From Amyelois transitella (taxonomy: Eukaryota; Arthropoda; Insecta; Lepidoptera; Pyralidae), in contig NC_083511.1 of the NCBI RefSeq assembly GCF_032362555.1, positions 7,998,001 through 8,062,000 on the forward strand: a DNA stretch of 64,000 bases, written 5' to 3'. A program made the position numbers and the translations under genes. Under the pieces are notes generated by a model. It ran no database searches and was not told the DNA's origin. It worked only from the letters and a program-made list of their open reading frames with translations. This document shows positions 24,724-36,900 of the stretch, one piece after another. Each line of letters begins with the position of its first letter. The first letter of the stretch is position 1.

Positions 24724-25562
24724 ATTGTTTTACTCTGATATTTGTAGAAAAATATTAATTCAGTTTAATTCTGTGCTGTGCAAAATAAGCACTACCAAAA
24801 CACGTGAAATTATGAAGTTCTTGTTTTTTTTTCCACGCGGAAACGGAAAGCAAACAAAATTCCTATTGTATGTAATTTATTATTCATCGTTTGGTTAGGG
24901 TAGGCAGTATCAAAGATTAAAGTTGCTCGCTCATGATGATGGATTAAGGCTATAGGGGTGGCCAGCGTGCCAAACTTAAAACTCCTGAGTCTTTCTGGGT
25001 GTAATATGTACATAAAAAGTTGTCGAAGGCAACAATTTATCAATTTAATTAAAAAAAGATAGAATTTTATCAGATGAATAAGAAGAAGACATAAGAAGCA
25101 ATTCAAAATATTTTTAATTTTTATTAAAGATTGAGATCTCATTGCAATATAAAAGCAGTTTCAGCGTAGTTATACTATGCCAAGTTAAGAGACATAAGTC
25201 TTAACATTGGCACGCGGGCTAATTATTATTTCTATGGTAATATTACATTGATAGGCCACAAATTAATTTGGCAAGTATTGATGGCATCCAGGGCCGTAAT
25301 AAAATGATGGGATGTATATTGCTGTCATTGTCAAGTGTCACTGCCATGTCGGCTGAACTGTTGGCCTTGCTTGGCCGGTGTGTCTTTCTCCCTTATAGGT
25401 TATGTTGTTTTTGATGGCTCTGCTATTTTTTTTAATTATGTTAAGGAGTAATAATAAATTAATTAAATAAACTACCTTATGTAAATAATTGTTCACTTCC
25501 GAGATCCGTAAATTGTAGGTTTAATATTAGTAAGAGCCACCTCAAATAAAGCATTGTTAACC
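24724..25562. promoter_or_regulatory. Bidirectional promoter region between NOP16 and TEX10
   Basis: This 839-bp gap separates the NOP16 start codon (minus) from the TEX10 start codon (plus), so both promoters must lie here. A perfect E-box, CACGTG, is at 24801-24806, about 78 bp upstream of the NOP16 start; the MYC/MAX family uses this site at ribosome-assembly genes. I see no TATA box at a useful distance and no convincing ORF. CACGTG occurs elsewhere in the window, so the single site is only suggestive. Confidence 0.55.
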
Positions 25563-27783
25563 ATGCCTAAAACAGGAGCCACTAGACATCAAAAATTCTT
25601 AAAATCCGAGAAAAGCAAAACAAAACTAAAAGCTAAAAAGGATTTACCGAAAGGCACAAATGTAACAAAAACAAATTTCAAGATTAAAAAGATTGTTATT
25701 AAGGAACAATTGAAAAAGCATGGCGTATCTGAAGCACTGTCCGCTAGAAAGCTTAATATAAAAGAACTCTTATCTCGCTTAAATCATTTCAACACTAATT
25801 CTCGTACAGATGCCTTGGATGGACTAAAAGAGCTTGTAACTATACACCCTGAAGTATTGGACCAAAACCTTGGACAACTTGTTCTAGGAGTATCTCCATT
25901 GGTTCTGAATATAGAAAAAGTGGTATGTGAACTTCATTTATTAAAATAAATTTAATAAAGGAGGTGGAATGATTACATGCTTCTATAATACCTGTCTGAT
26001 TGGTTAGCTATGACAATAGTGCCAGTAAAATGCTTTAAATGTAAAGGAGCTATATTATTTATTCCAAGAAATTGGATACTTTATATATTTATCACATCCT
26101 CACCCCAATTGAGCCAGTTCAACTGGATAACTGTCATTATAAATATATTAAGAGTTATTTAGTTTGTAGCTTAAAAGAATAGATTTTAATATTATTTATT
26201 GATTTCAGATAAGACATGAATCCTTCAAGGTTCTTCATTCAATATTGATGAAGACAAATATAGAAAAAATTGAGCCTTTCTTTGACATCATGTCAACATA
26301 CCTCAGAAGTGCTATGACCCATATAGATAACAGGATACAGGAAGATTCATTGTTGTTCCTTGATTTACTTGTTCAATATACACCACAAAAGGTGGCAGAA
26401 GACTTCCATAAAATTGTGCCCAATTTCCTAGATATGATATCAAAGTTAAGAGTTGATTCTAAGCCTGGAAGAACATTGACAGTTAACCTTGGTAGCAAGA
26501 TCACAAGTGTTAAATGGAGAGTTAAAGTCCTACATCGCTTAAAAGACTATCTTAAAATATTTATAAATCATAACACCACTGGTAAAAAGGATAAGTCGCA
26601 AATTGAAATAACAAAAACATATGATAGCAATACACAAAACAACTTTTCACTATTTAACCCTAACTACATTTCTGTTTGCTGCATTTCATGCTTTTCTGCA
26701 AAACATTCAGAAAATGTGCTTGTTGTGGACGAAGTTGAGAAATTCAAAGAATATATAGATACATTAGTACCGCTGCTCTTTGAAACTTGGCTGGAGGTTT
26801 GCCCAAAAGCTAATTCTGAGAAAAACATTGAGACAATAATCAATGAAGATGCTGCTTCTTTATTAAAACATGTTTTGAATGTGTTTTCATTGATTTGGGA
26901 TCTTGTACAGTACCAAAACAAAAAGAATCCTAGCTCTAAATTTCAATTTTATTTTATTCAAAAATACAAGCACCAATTTAACCAAAATTTTATGGAGGCG
27001 TTTCCATATGTTACTAATATAAGATCTAAACAAAAGAAAGCTAATAATGATCTACCCTTTGAAGATGAAATATCTGACCCAAAGCTAGTGGCTCAAAATT
27101 TAGAAATTTGTTATTTATTTGTGGTTTTGAATCCAAGTATTCATGTGAAAAATCAAAAAAATGATATCTTGTCAACTTTAAATTACATTGAGAAGACTTT
27201 CAGCCACAATACCAACGATTTGATACATAATTATGTAGTTATGATTTTGGAAACCATATTTACCTGTGATGGCTGGGCTAAAAACTTTTCTATTTTAGGT
27301 GTTCTTTTCGAGAAATTAATAGCAACTTATTTCAGTCAAAATGTATCCCATAATTTCAAACAGAACATTTTCACACTGTTGTGTAAGATAGCTCTAAATG
27401 AAAAATTGACCCATTTTCATTCTTGTGATTCTTATGAAACATGGCTCAAGAATTTGCCTGCTATTTTATTGGAAGAATCTATTTCAATTCAGACAATTAA
27501 TATAATTCACTTGTTTTCAATACGTAATAACAAAATATTTAATGCAGTTGTTAAGTCAAAGTTGGTTCAAATTATTGAAAATCTACCTTTAATTAAGGTT
27601 TCTGATTACACAAATGATACAAGTAGCTATCATAAACTTTTTTCCATACTTTATTGGATTAAATGTTGGGATGATGAATCACTTACTTTATTGGAAAAAC
27701 AATTACTAGATAACAAGTACAAAAGTGATTACGGCAAGTATATCTTTGATACATTAAGGTTAAGAACTGGAGGTATTTTGTAA
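25563..27783 (+). CDS. TEX10: TEX10 / Ipi1 homologue, Rix1-complex pre-60S factor
   Basis: Exon 1 is 25563-25922 (120 codons) and exon 2 is 26209-27783, joined in phase 0 across a 286-bp GT...AG intron, giving 644 residues. The N-terminus is highly basic (FLKSEKSKTKLKAKKDLPKG). The helical Ipi1/TEX10 core follows: RKLNIKELLSRLNHFN near residue 60, DALDGLKELV, and SAMTHIDNRIQEDSL at 154-168, nearly identical to vertebrate TEX10. Then comes KWRVKVLHRLKDYLK. TEX10/Ipi1 works with the Rix1 complex (PELP1, WDR18, LAS1L, SENP3 in animals) in ITS2 processing and 60S maturation in the nucleolus. The length is shorter than the roughly 930 residues of vertebrates. AATAAA at 27795-27800 and 27833-27838 are candidate poly(A) signals. 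It is head to head with NOP16. Confidence 0.9.
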
Positions 27784-28946
27784 AAGTTATTGTAAATAAA
27801 AACATGTCATAATTTAAATATTTATTTGTTTCAATAAACTCAAACACAAAGTAGATACAAATGTAACCCAAGCAGTAAATGTATGAAACAATAGGTACAC
27901 AAAGGGTAACTTCAAATCAGTATAAAATGCTATTACATCCCATTATATATATAATTAAGAAGTGTATCTACTGCATATACTGTATGCACCAAATTAATAA
28001 TAATTATTATGTTTTTCAAAGTATAAAACGTCAAGGAACTTAAATTGAGGAACCAGACGACATGAAGGAGATTTTATCTAACACAACATCAATATAATAT
28101 GTTCACTTCTGCCTTCTTGATATTCTTTAATTACCCTACATTTTGTGAGTTTGGTAACATTATCACAATTTAATGGCTACTAACATTGCAATAATTTAAC
28201 CACAAACGAATGAACTAAGTTCAAAGCAGCATTCAAGCTACTATAGAAATTATACCATAACATTTTTAGTCTAATATAACTTATGGTATAAATATTAAGC
28301 ATGAGCAAATTGTATGTAATAATGGATTTTTTATAGATAAAACGATATCCATACAAGTTTTCATAAAACCATTATTATAGTTACATTTCATATAAATTCA
28401 ATAAGTGGATAACAAATATTTTTTTATCTGAAGTTGAACAAATTCAATTTAGTATTGCTTCTTATGACCAATGCGCGTTTATGTACAACACTTACAATGC
28501 AGTCTACATTATTATCATACTGAATCAGACCATGCATTCCATTCTTTCAAATTCGATATGAAGCCTCATTGAAGCTATATATTCATAGTAACTAAGTATT
28601 AGGGACTAGTTTCTTCTTCCAACTAAGTTTAACAAATACAACTACTTATCAATAAAAATATTTCATCTAACGTTGTGCAGTCGCACTTTTGGCAAATTTT
28701 GGCTCAAATAATAACGTCGAATTGATACGATTCATAAAATAAACACAAATTTCTTCGATATTCCCGTCAAATAGAATTTAGAATGGCGTAGATAGATAGG
28801 TACAGCTGTACACACTTTGATAAATTTAAAATAACCACGTTTTAAGTTCAAATTGATTTATAACGATAGAAAAGTTTTAAGCATTGTTACATGGAATGGG
28901 TAGGCATGCAGAATTTTTATTATGATATTTACATAGTCATTTATGT
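27784..28946 (-). other. Probable ReepA 3' UTR and TEX10-ReepA convergent boundary
   Basis: No coding frame of note is present. The stretch is AT-rich. It has poly(A) signals for TEX10 (27795-27800, 27833-27838) and, on the other strand, AATAAA at 27821-27826 between them. The two 3' ends may therefore abut or overlap by tens of bases. Confidence 0.45.
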
Positions 28947-29012
28947 TTATTGTGTTTTCCGTTTATTAGATTTTTTTGCGCGCGGTATTGTAGCCGAGGC
29001 CGACAGCATAGC
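28947..29012 (-). CDS. ReepA: Probable ReepA terminal exon, alternative short C-terminus
   Basis: A strong acceptor with a T-rich tract (TTTTAATTTTATTTTCAG on the minus strand) is followed by a short open frame. In phase 0 it reads AMLSASATIPRAKKSNKRKTQ and stops at 28947. That phase fits direct joining to the GC-rich exon (donor at 32429), for a protein of about 297 residues. In another phase it reads YAVGLGYNTARKKI and stops at 28966. The partner donor is therefore unsettled. The sequence down to about 27.82 kb would be its 3' UTR, ending at AATAAA (minus strand, 27821-27826). Confidence 0.45.
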   Translation of the reverse strand, partial: AMLSASATIPRAKKSNKRKTQ

Positions 29013-29018
29013 CTGAAA

Positions 29019-29638
29019 ATAAAATTAAAAAGTTGAAAACTAATTGAAAAAAAAAGCATAAGCATCTATATCAGACATATCACTAACTGCCACGCATTTT
29101 AAATAGCAAACACTAGCCGACCCGCTGTTTTAAACTAATTTCATTAAGTAGTAAACAAGGATTTTCAAAGAAATATCGTGACTGATATGGCTTATTTCAT
29201 GGTTTTGTCCATGCATTTATATAAGTAGTGTTATATTTTATATAGTAAAGGACAGCACGGTACGAGTTTTATTTTTAGTAGTCAGCATATTTATTTAGTT
29301 ATTAAATTGAAAAAAATATCAAGGAAATAAAAATCAATAAATAACAAATCGACTATTATATATATAACACAAATAGCACACATCACACTACAAATAAATA
29401 ATATTAACAAAATTAGTAAACAAAGTATCAAATATTACAAAATGTTAATAGGGTTATAAATAGGGAAAATATAAATCAGCAATAACAATATTAATTTGTA
29501 AGTAACAGTACAGCGGCATTGCGATTATAATGGAAGAGCTTCATCAAATTACAAAAGGACAGCACAAGTAATAGAAACCATCAACATACTATTTCGCCTT
29601 CTGCTTTCTATAAAAGGACTCGGGACTATGGAAAGGCT
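29019..29638 (-). other. ReepA 3' region, no clear exon
   Basis: AT-rich sequence between the large exon and the last small exon. Directly after the stop at 29639 another frame stays open on the minus strand for about 19 codons ([18 protein letters not shown]). I take it as 3' UTR, though an acceptor (GCACAG) just before it would allow an alternative end. Confidence 0.35.
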
Positions 29639-30958
29639 TCACACGTCTGTGCTTTTCGAAGTGGTCGGTATTTCCTCATGCAATGGGACAAATTTATATT
29701 CTGGATGACTTTCTAACTTTGCTTCAATAAGTTTCTGCAGTGCATCACTCTTTTCAATTATATTTTGTGATATCGTCTCGTTATCAAAATCTGTTGCGTC
29801 TTTGAAACTTATTTGGTCATCTTCAATATGATCTGTTTTTACAATTTTATTGATATCATAACAACTTTGAAACTCATCCTTAGCTATTCGATCAACAGTC
29901 GAAGATCTTCTGCTATGATCTTCAGATGACGTTGATAACCCATCGGACTTTGCCTTCTCATCAGATTTTTGCCAAAAAGCTAATTTAGTCGGCAACTGCA
30001 ATAATTTTCCGATACCAGAACTCTGCGCTTTAGGTATCCTAGCTGGCGATTTCGCTTTGTGTCGCCTTTTCTTTTCTGCTATTGGATTAATTACTTGAAG
30101 GCTTTTAGACATTCCCGATTCCATTAAAGCATTTTCAGGTAGCCTGTTAATTATATCAATCAAACTTTCTTGAGAAGTTGTACTTATAGGAATTTTCTCT
30201 TCGCCCTCTTTAATCTCATTATGTTCTTCTATTTGAGGCGGTGGAGGAGGTGCCTTAGCCTTACCATATTTACCCTTAGTTGCTTTTCTTTTGCTCTTTG
30301 GAGAATTATCTGGTGTTCCGAATGAAGCTTCGTCATCACTTTCCGCGGAATCATTTTCATTAATTGACGTATCTAGACTCGTAGTTTCTAATGATTCTTC
30401 TTTTTTAGCATTGGGGAGCTGTGATATCTTCTCTTCATCAATCGAACAAGTTGAATTTTTTTCACTTTTTTTACCAAGATCATGTGTTTTCGTTGCTTCA
30501 ACAAATTTGTCATTATTTTTGACCATTTGAATTTCTATCTCTCTATCTGTAACTTCAAGTACTGGGCTTTCAATAATATTAGCAATATTAATATCTTCTT
30601 TTAAATGTTCTGTTTGAATAATAGTTGCAGTGATTTCAACATCCTGTTTTGGTTCTTTCTGTACATTATCAATCTTAATATTTTCTTTTTCTATTGATTC
30701 TCGTTGAGTCGTAGTTTCATGCGCCGCGACATTTTGGTCCCACTGATCTGTATTGTTAGTTTGTTTGTTAGAATTCAAACTAAGAGGTAAATCACCTAGC
30801 ACTTGAATTATTTTAATTTGATCTCCTATATATTGGTATAAGAAAGGGGGATCAGAGTGGGATAGAAAGAGAGGAGAAGGGACATTTACGAGCGGGGGCA
30901 TATTCGCAAATTCAAAAGTATCGTCGTCGTGTAGCTCCTCGATGATAACTTCGTCATC
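29639..30958 (-). CDS. ReepA: ReepA large C-terminal exon
   Basis: 440 codons run from [20 protein letters not shown] to a stop at 29639. The tail is disordered, rich in Glu, Lys, Ser and Thr, with a proline run ([11 protein letters not shown]), a basic patch ([19 protein letters not shown]) and a short hydrophobic piece ([14 protein letters not shown]). I recognise no catalytic domain. It follows in frame from the GC-rich exon with acceptor AAAG/GAT (30958) or TTAAG/CCG (30974). Long isoforms of insect ReepA with extended tails are known to me only in outline. Confidence 0.72.
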   Translation of the reverse strand, partial: DDEVIIEELHDDDTFEFANMPPLVNVPSPLFLSHSDPPFLYQYIGDQIKIIQVLGDLPLSLNSNKQTNNTDQWDQNVAAHETTTQRESIEKENIKIDNVQKEPKQDVEITATIIQTEHLKEDINIANIIESPVLEVTDREIEIQMVKNNDKFVEATKTHDLGKKSEKNSTCSIDEEKISQLPNAKKEESLETTSLDTSINENDSAESDDEASFGTPDNSPKSKRKATKGKYGKAKAPPPPPQIEEHNEIKEGEEKIPISTTSQESLIDIINRLPENALMESGMSKSLQVINPIAEKKRRHKAKSPARIPKAQSSGIGKLLQLPTKLAFWQKSDEKAKSDGLSTSSEDHSRRSSTVDRIAKDEFQSCYDINKIVKTDHIEDDQISFKDATDFDNETISQNIIEKSDALQKLIEAKLESHPEYKFVPLHEEIPTTSKSTDV

Positions 30959-33900
30959 CTTTAAATAAAAACGGCTTAAGTCTAAATCAGAAAAGGTAAC
31001 CTACCTATTAAAAAGAAAATAACCTAATAAATGCAATATAAAATTTAAATGCACTAGGAAACCTAGCAATAAGATTTTGTGAGTGATTTATAAATACAAA
31101 TTCTACACATTGCAAATATATCAGTAAGATGTTTTACCACCACCAATATTGTTTATGATTATAAAGAAACTGATTATTATAAATGTGAATACTAAAATTT
31201 TGCACTGTTATAGAGTTACAAGAAATAACTTATTTTTTTAATTGAGCACTCCATTCCAACAATACGCTACTTTCCTTTTCTTAAATTTTGTAAAAATTCT
31301 TTTATTCTTTTTTATGATTTTTCATCCAATCCAGCACCAATCTTACCCTGAAACATCTTTATACCACCGACAATATATATTTTGATCAACCCAACATATC
31401 GTCTTATATATAATATTGAATATATGAAACAATTAAATAACTTTCTGCAAGCATTAACACCACATCATTTCCTTATAGAATTTCAATCCCGTCAGAAAAT
31501 AATGATTCTATATTTCTACGAGCATAAAATGCTTATAATTATAATTTAGTGTAAATATTTAACGTTATAATCTGAAGTTGTAATGTTTTAAATCATTGTT
31601 GGTATATCTATATTATATTCATTTAAATAGTAGGTACCTATACTACAAAATAGCACTTGGTGAAATCATAAAAAAAATTACTGTCATGTTACATATTTTT
31701 CAAAACTGATTAACATACAAATGAAATTATATTTTACAGGCTGTAGTTTGTGACAGGTTTAATCTTTTTCAGACGTCTGTAAGAGCTAGTTTTTCAATAG
31801 GCAAATAATTTGCTGCGGGAGTCGCAACTGGCGCGTACGCTGGTGGAGATAAACTTTTTTTTTTGCACTCTTAGTGAATTCATACTTATATCATTAACGA
31901 TAATTAGTTACCAGATTTAAGTTTATAAAGCTATACTATAGCACTGGGCTATCCTGTAATGATAGTGTAAGAATGATAAATAAATAAATATATTCGAAAG
32001 AAAAAAAAAAATAGGGCCAAAGACAAAAGTAGTGTCAATGGTGGATTTTTGCTGCTACACTGGATACAGCTGAACGAGGCCTATCAGTATTTTCAAAATT
32101 GTTGGCTGCCTACACTGCATACACCGGCATCGACAATATTCGACAGCACAGAATAGCGCAACCTACTGCCGAATTAAACTCAATAAAAAACGACCTTATT
32201 ACAAGTTAATTAAAAGCAAACAAAATCTTGCTATCTCGCACGTTGCGGACAGTTTCTTTTCACGGGTTCAAATGGCGCGCTCCGATAGGCTGATATGCTC
32301 AAATATTTTCGCGCCATACAAAAATTAGACTTCAGTATACTAGTAGTATCATAAATACTGTACCACCTATTGAAAAACTAGCTATGATAATGATGATAAC
32401 GCTCCCAAACAATACAAAGTTACCAGACCTCTGCGGCTTGCGGTCGTTTGATCGTGGTGACCGTGGTGCGGGCGGTGCGGGAGCGAGCTCGCGCCGCGCC
32501 GACCGAGCCCGCGCGAGTCAGCGACGCCGAGTTGTCGGCGCTCGAGTACCCGGAGCTTATGTCTTCGCTGGATTTTATGTGGCTGGAATACAATTATTGT
32601 CCTCAATTACTTCGTCCCTCTGTTTTTAGTCTCTTTGCATTCTCACCTCTCTGGAGAGGAGCCCGGGGTATGCCTTTATCATGGATCCTAGATTGGGTGA
32701 GACAAGTTTTTACTCGAAGCGACTTCCATCTCACCTCCGCAACATTTGCAGATAAACCTTACCCGTATTAGATTCATTGTTACACATCCAGTTGCCTGAA
32801 TGTGCAGGTTTTGTCACGATTTTTTTTTCGAGACGAGATTAAAATTTTGACAATATTTCCATATAAGTATTGCAAAGAGAAAAACTTTGGAACTACGAAA
32901 GGAATTATGATAAAATTTTGTAAAGAGATGGACTGTTATCTTACTTCAAAGTCTACTTTTACCAATATATTTTCTTGGGTCGCTCCCAAGCCTCAGACAA
33001 AAATCTAGCAGATTTTTTCAAGGATTCATATTGCTGTCTTCACTTCGTTTACGATTATTAGGTGATACCTACTTCCTACCCACGTAGATATAAAATAATA
33101 ATCAAAATTTGGTGCATACCTGAAATCTGGCTCATCAGTTCTACTGGACCTGGTGGTCCTTACGTCCACATCCACCTCCGGGAAGTACATTGGTGAACGG
33201 CTATTGGATTCAGAAGCACTGCGACGGGGCCCACTGTAAAGAAAATGTTATCTTATTTATAACTGAATTTGGACCGGACGAAGCTTGGAAAGAGATAGCA
33301 TGTACAAGTCTTCAATGATGCCCTTTAAAGGAAGGGCGCAACGTAGGGGTTTTAGTAGGCTGGCATATATGGTGCCGGGAGTCCTACACTCTTCCGGCTG
33401 AAGACCGGGAGGTTGTCCATAAAGAGGATTTGCCCTTCGATAACAAAAAAACCCTTTCTTTTTATTTACTCGCGAATCGCCCATCATGTAGACAAGAATT
33501 TAAAATTGAACCAGGTACTGTATACACAAACTGTAAACCGCAGCTCCACGGTAAATTCCCATTTTTCCTTGAAGGTCTTTTTATCTCCATGTTAAATTTT
33601 TAGTCAATATCGGTCCCGAAGTCGTAAAAGGCGACTAAGGGAATAGACATATTCATCTAGTGCAAGCTTCTAAGGATCTGGTAACAAAGTAAAACAGGCT
33701 GTTTCTACTCTGTCTACCCCTAAAGGCATAAAGACGCGGATTATATATATATATATGTAAGTACCTCTTAACGCCCCGTCGTACAAGTCTTGGTTCTCCC
33801 AACACGTCATCAGCCTCGTCTGTTCCTCTCTCCTCTCTTGGATCGCACTCCGTCAGGTCTGACAGACTGTAACTCTTGCGCAACTGTTGGACTAGACCTC

Positions 33901-36900
33901 CGCCGCCCTGTATAGAGTTTCAAATAATTAAAATACCTATTCGTTCGATGTTTGAATAATTATTTGAATAGACATCACAGAAAGAAATGTAATTTTATAA
34001 ACTTGCTAAGCGTTAATGATTTTGACCGTAATCTGGCAAAAAAACGTTCAATTACGATGAATAATCAAATCGTAATAGACTTAGTTGATAATTAAAACGG
34101 TCGCAACGTGTTGAGAATATACATCTAATGAGAAATAGCTTTTAAACAAAATTTTCTTTAAATTAATATTTCCTTCGGTCACACTTAGATACGGCGTTAC
34201 TACGTAGTAGACCACTTTCTCTATAGAGTCATAAAACGAAACTAAAATAAAAATTAAAAGAAATATATACTTACACAAATCAGCAGTTTTGTGACTGTTA
34301 CAATAAGCTTTGTCAGGTAAAGCATGCATTAGACACCTAAGCCTGTCGCTTAAGCTGCACTATTTATAAATGAAAATGTACGCATTATTTTTACTGTTTA
34401 TTTTAAAATACAAAATGAATTAAGCTAAGTCAGTCACACGTTTAAAACTAAAGCGCCTAACGCGCTTCACAAAACATACAAGCTCACAATATTTATATCT
34501 AAACATTTACTAAATCTTTGAATAACACGTCATGCTATGTGAAGGTTCGCACACTTGTAAATCAAGTTGTGATCAGTAAAATAATTGAAAGATAAAAAAT
34601 ATTGATAAAGGCAAAAAATAAATGTTCTGATAGTATACATTTCCTAAAAGCACGCGAAGATATCAGTGTAGGTTCCACTGGCAGAAAATGCCTTATGGCA
34701 TAAAATCCATCTTTTGCACATTTAACGTGCACAAGTTTAAATAAATAAATAGGCGAGGAAAAAAATAAATCAAAGACGTGATCACTTTTTTTAATTGAAA
34801 TTGCTCGTTGAGCAACTCATACGATTGCAACAAATATTGGACAAAAATAAAGTACCTAAATAACACATTAGTACCTAAATGTATTGTAATGACACAAATT
34901 CTAAAAATGGACGAAAATTCAAGCGAAATAGTTAGTCGTTGTATTGTTTCGCAACTAAAAAATCTAACCTTTTTCGCCCGCTGTCTAGAAACCTTGACTT
35001 ACAAGTGCAAAAATACTTTCATATTTTACAGGAATATTACAATACTAAGATTGTGCGCGTTTCAGGAACAAACAGCAAAACAAAGAGGATATGATATTAA
35101 GATATATTTTTAAATGTGATGCATATGGATGGATTTAAATCGAAAAAGGTAAGAAAACTTTGGTATCAAAAGATATATATAGCCAGTATTATGGCAAGAA
35201 AGTACAAAACATAAAAAATAAAACCGTCGGAAATTACGGATATACTGAAAATTACGAGTCCAATGCGAAAGTAGTTTCCCTAAACCATCTAAAGATCACA
35301 GTTTAATTATTGAAATCGCCTATTAGTCGACCATCACTTCTTTGCTTTTGGCAGATTGACTTCTGGTCTTGCGCCCCCTAGACCTGCTACGGGGCTTCTT
35401 TTCTTTTTCCTTCCCAACATTACGCTTTCTCAAGACCTGGCCTCGGCTACGAGCCGCGCCGGGTACGAAATCGGGGTCATTGACATCACCATCGCCACTG
35501 ACATCTTGAATAGGAGCATCGTTGTCTAGTTCGACTATCTCTACGATTCCTGGGAGGTTCTCTCCACCTTGCTGGTATTCCAAATCGTCGTACATGTCTT
35601 GATAGCCATCCGTGACGTCACGATCGGCTATGGCTCGTCTGCCCCGAACGTTCTTGTCTTGCTCGGGCGTTGGCAAATTGAGGTTCTGCGTGGTTCAAGA
35701 AAGGATATTTTGGAAAAGACAGGTGGGGAAGGGGAGAAATTAAAAAAGCGTGTTAATAAAATTAAAAAGAAAATAAATTAGCGGCGGTGTAAAAAAATGT
35801 GAGGAATTTCAAAATGTTCTCCGACGTGGCCATGCTTGTTGACAAAACATAGCGGATGGTTTTGTTTGTTCGCTTGTTTGTGATAAGTGCTTTTAGACTG
35901 TTTCTAACAGATTTGCTATGGATACAAAGCGGTGAAAAATTAGCACTTTGTGAAAGCAGATATTTGCAAAAAAATACGCACTTGTTATAAACAGGTTTTG
36001 TGATCAAACATGCCACACCTTCGTCTTAGTGTTCGGTAAACAATGCCAAAAATAAATCATAAAACGACAACAAAAAAATAACGAGACAACGAAAATTCAT
36101 CATTTACTTGAGTATTTACATGGAATACTGATAAAAATATACTTAGTTCATTCGTTGACTCATTAACACATGATATAAATCTAATTAAAATATGGAACTC
36201 GTGAATTTGTATTTTGTTAAATGTTATATGCCAAAAACCATCCAAATTCCAATTTTAAAACTGTTTCCACGAAAACCTTTAATATATTAAAAGGCTAAAC
36301 ATAAAGTCTTTATTTGTATTATTTTAACTGTGCATGCTATTAAAGGTTTGGTCCATATAGAGTTGTATCTGCTTACCTTTATGGCAGTCTGCATAATGAC
36401 GGTGGTAGCATAGTTGACTCCTTTCGTGCCCAAATTCAGCACAGTGTGATAACCCTGGTCTTTGGCCTTCGCTATGTACTCATCTATTTCCTGAAATTTG
36501 CAAAAACATTATGTTAATATCAATATATTTCTTTATGATTAAGTAGGTATTTAAAAATATTGGTCGAATTACTTAAATCTAACAGGTTCTAATCTAACCT
36601 TATTTACTAACACTTGATTACATTAAACCGCGTTCTGGTAGTAGAAAAAAGTAATTGTTTTCATTAAGTTATTGTTTTCATTTTTGTCTTTCTGTCCACA
36701 CAAAGCATCATCAATGTATTTAAAACCCAGCAATTTGAATACATATCTGTCTCTCAACACATTAATCTCCTGTTAAAACAAACCGTCACACATTGTAACA
36801 GTAGTGACATAAGATCATTTTGGTACGTCGCCAAAACAACGCCAAAGATAAATTTCGCTATGTATAAAGACTGAACCAAATTTTCCGAAAAACAAATAAT

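Noticed and set aside
25554-25562. Start of TEX10 at a TTG nine bases upstream
   Set aside because: It is not an ATG; the ATG at 25563 gives a normal start.
32384-32771. Plus-strand open frames of 81 and 107 codons over GC-rich DNA
   Set aside because: They are antisense shadows of the ReepA exon at 32429-32582, running on into repeat family A.
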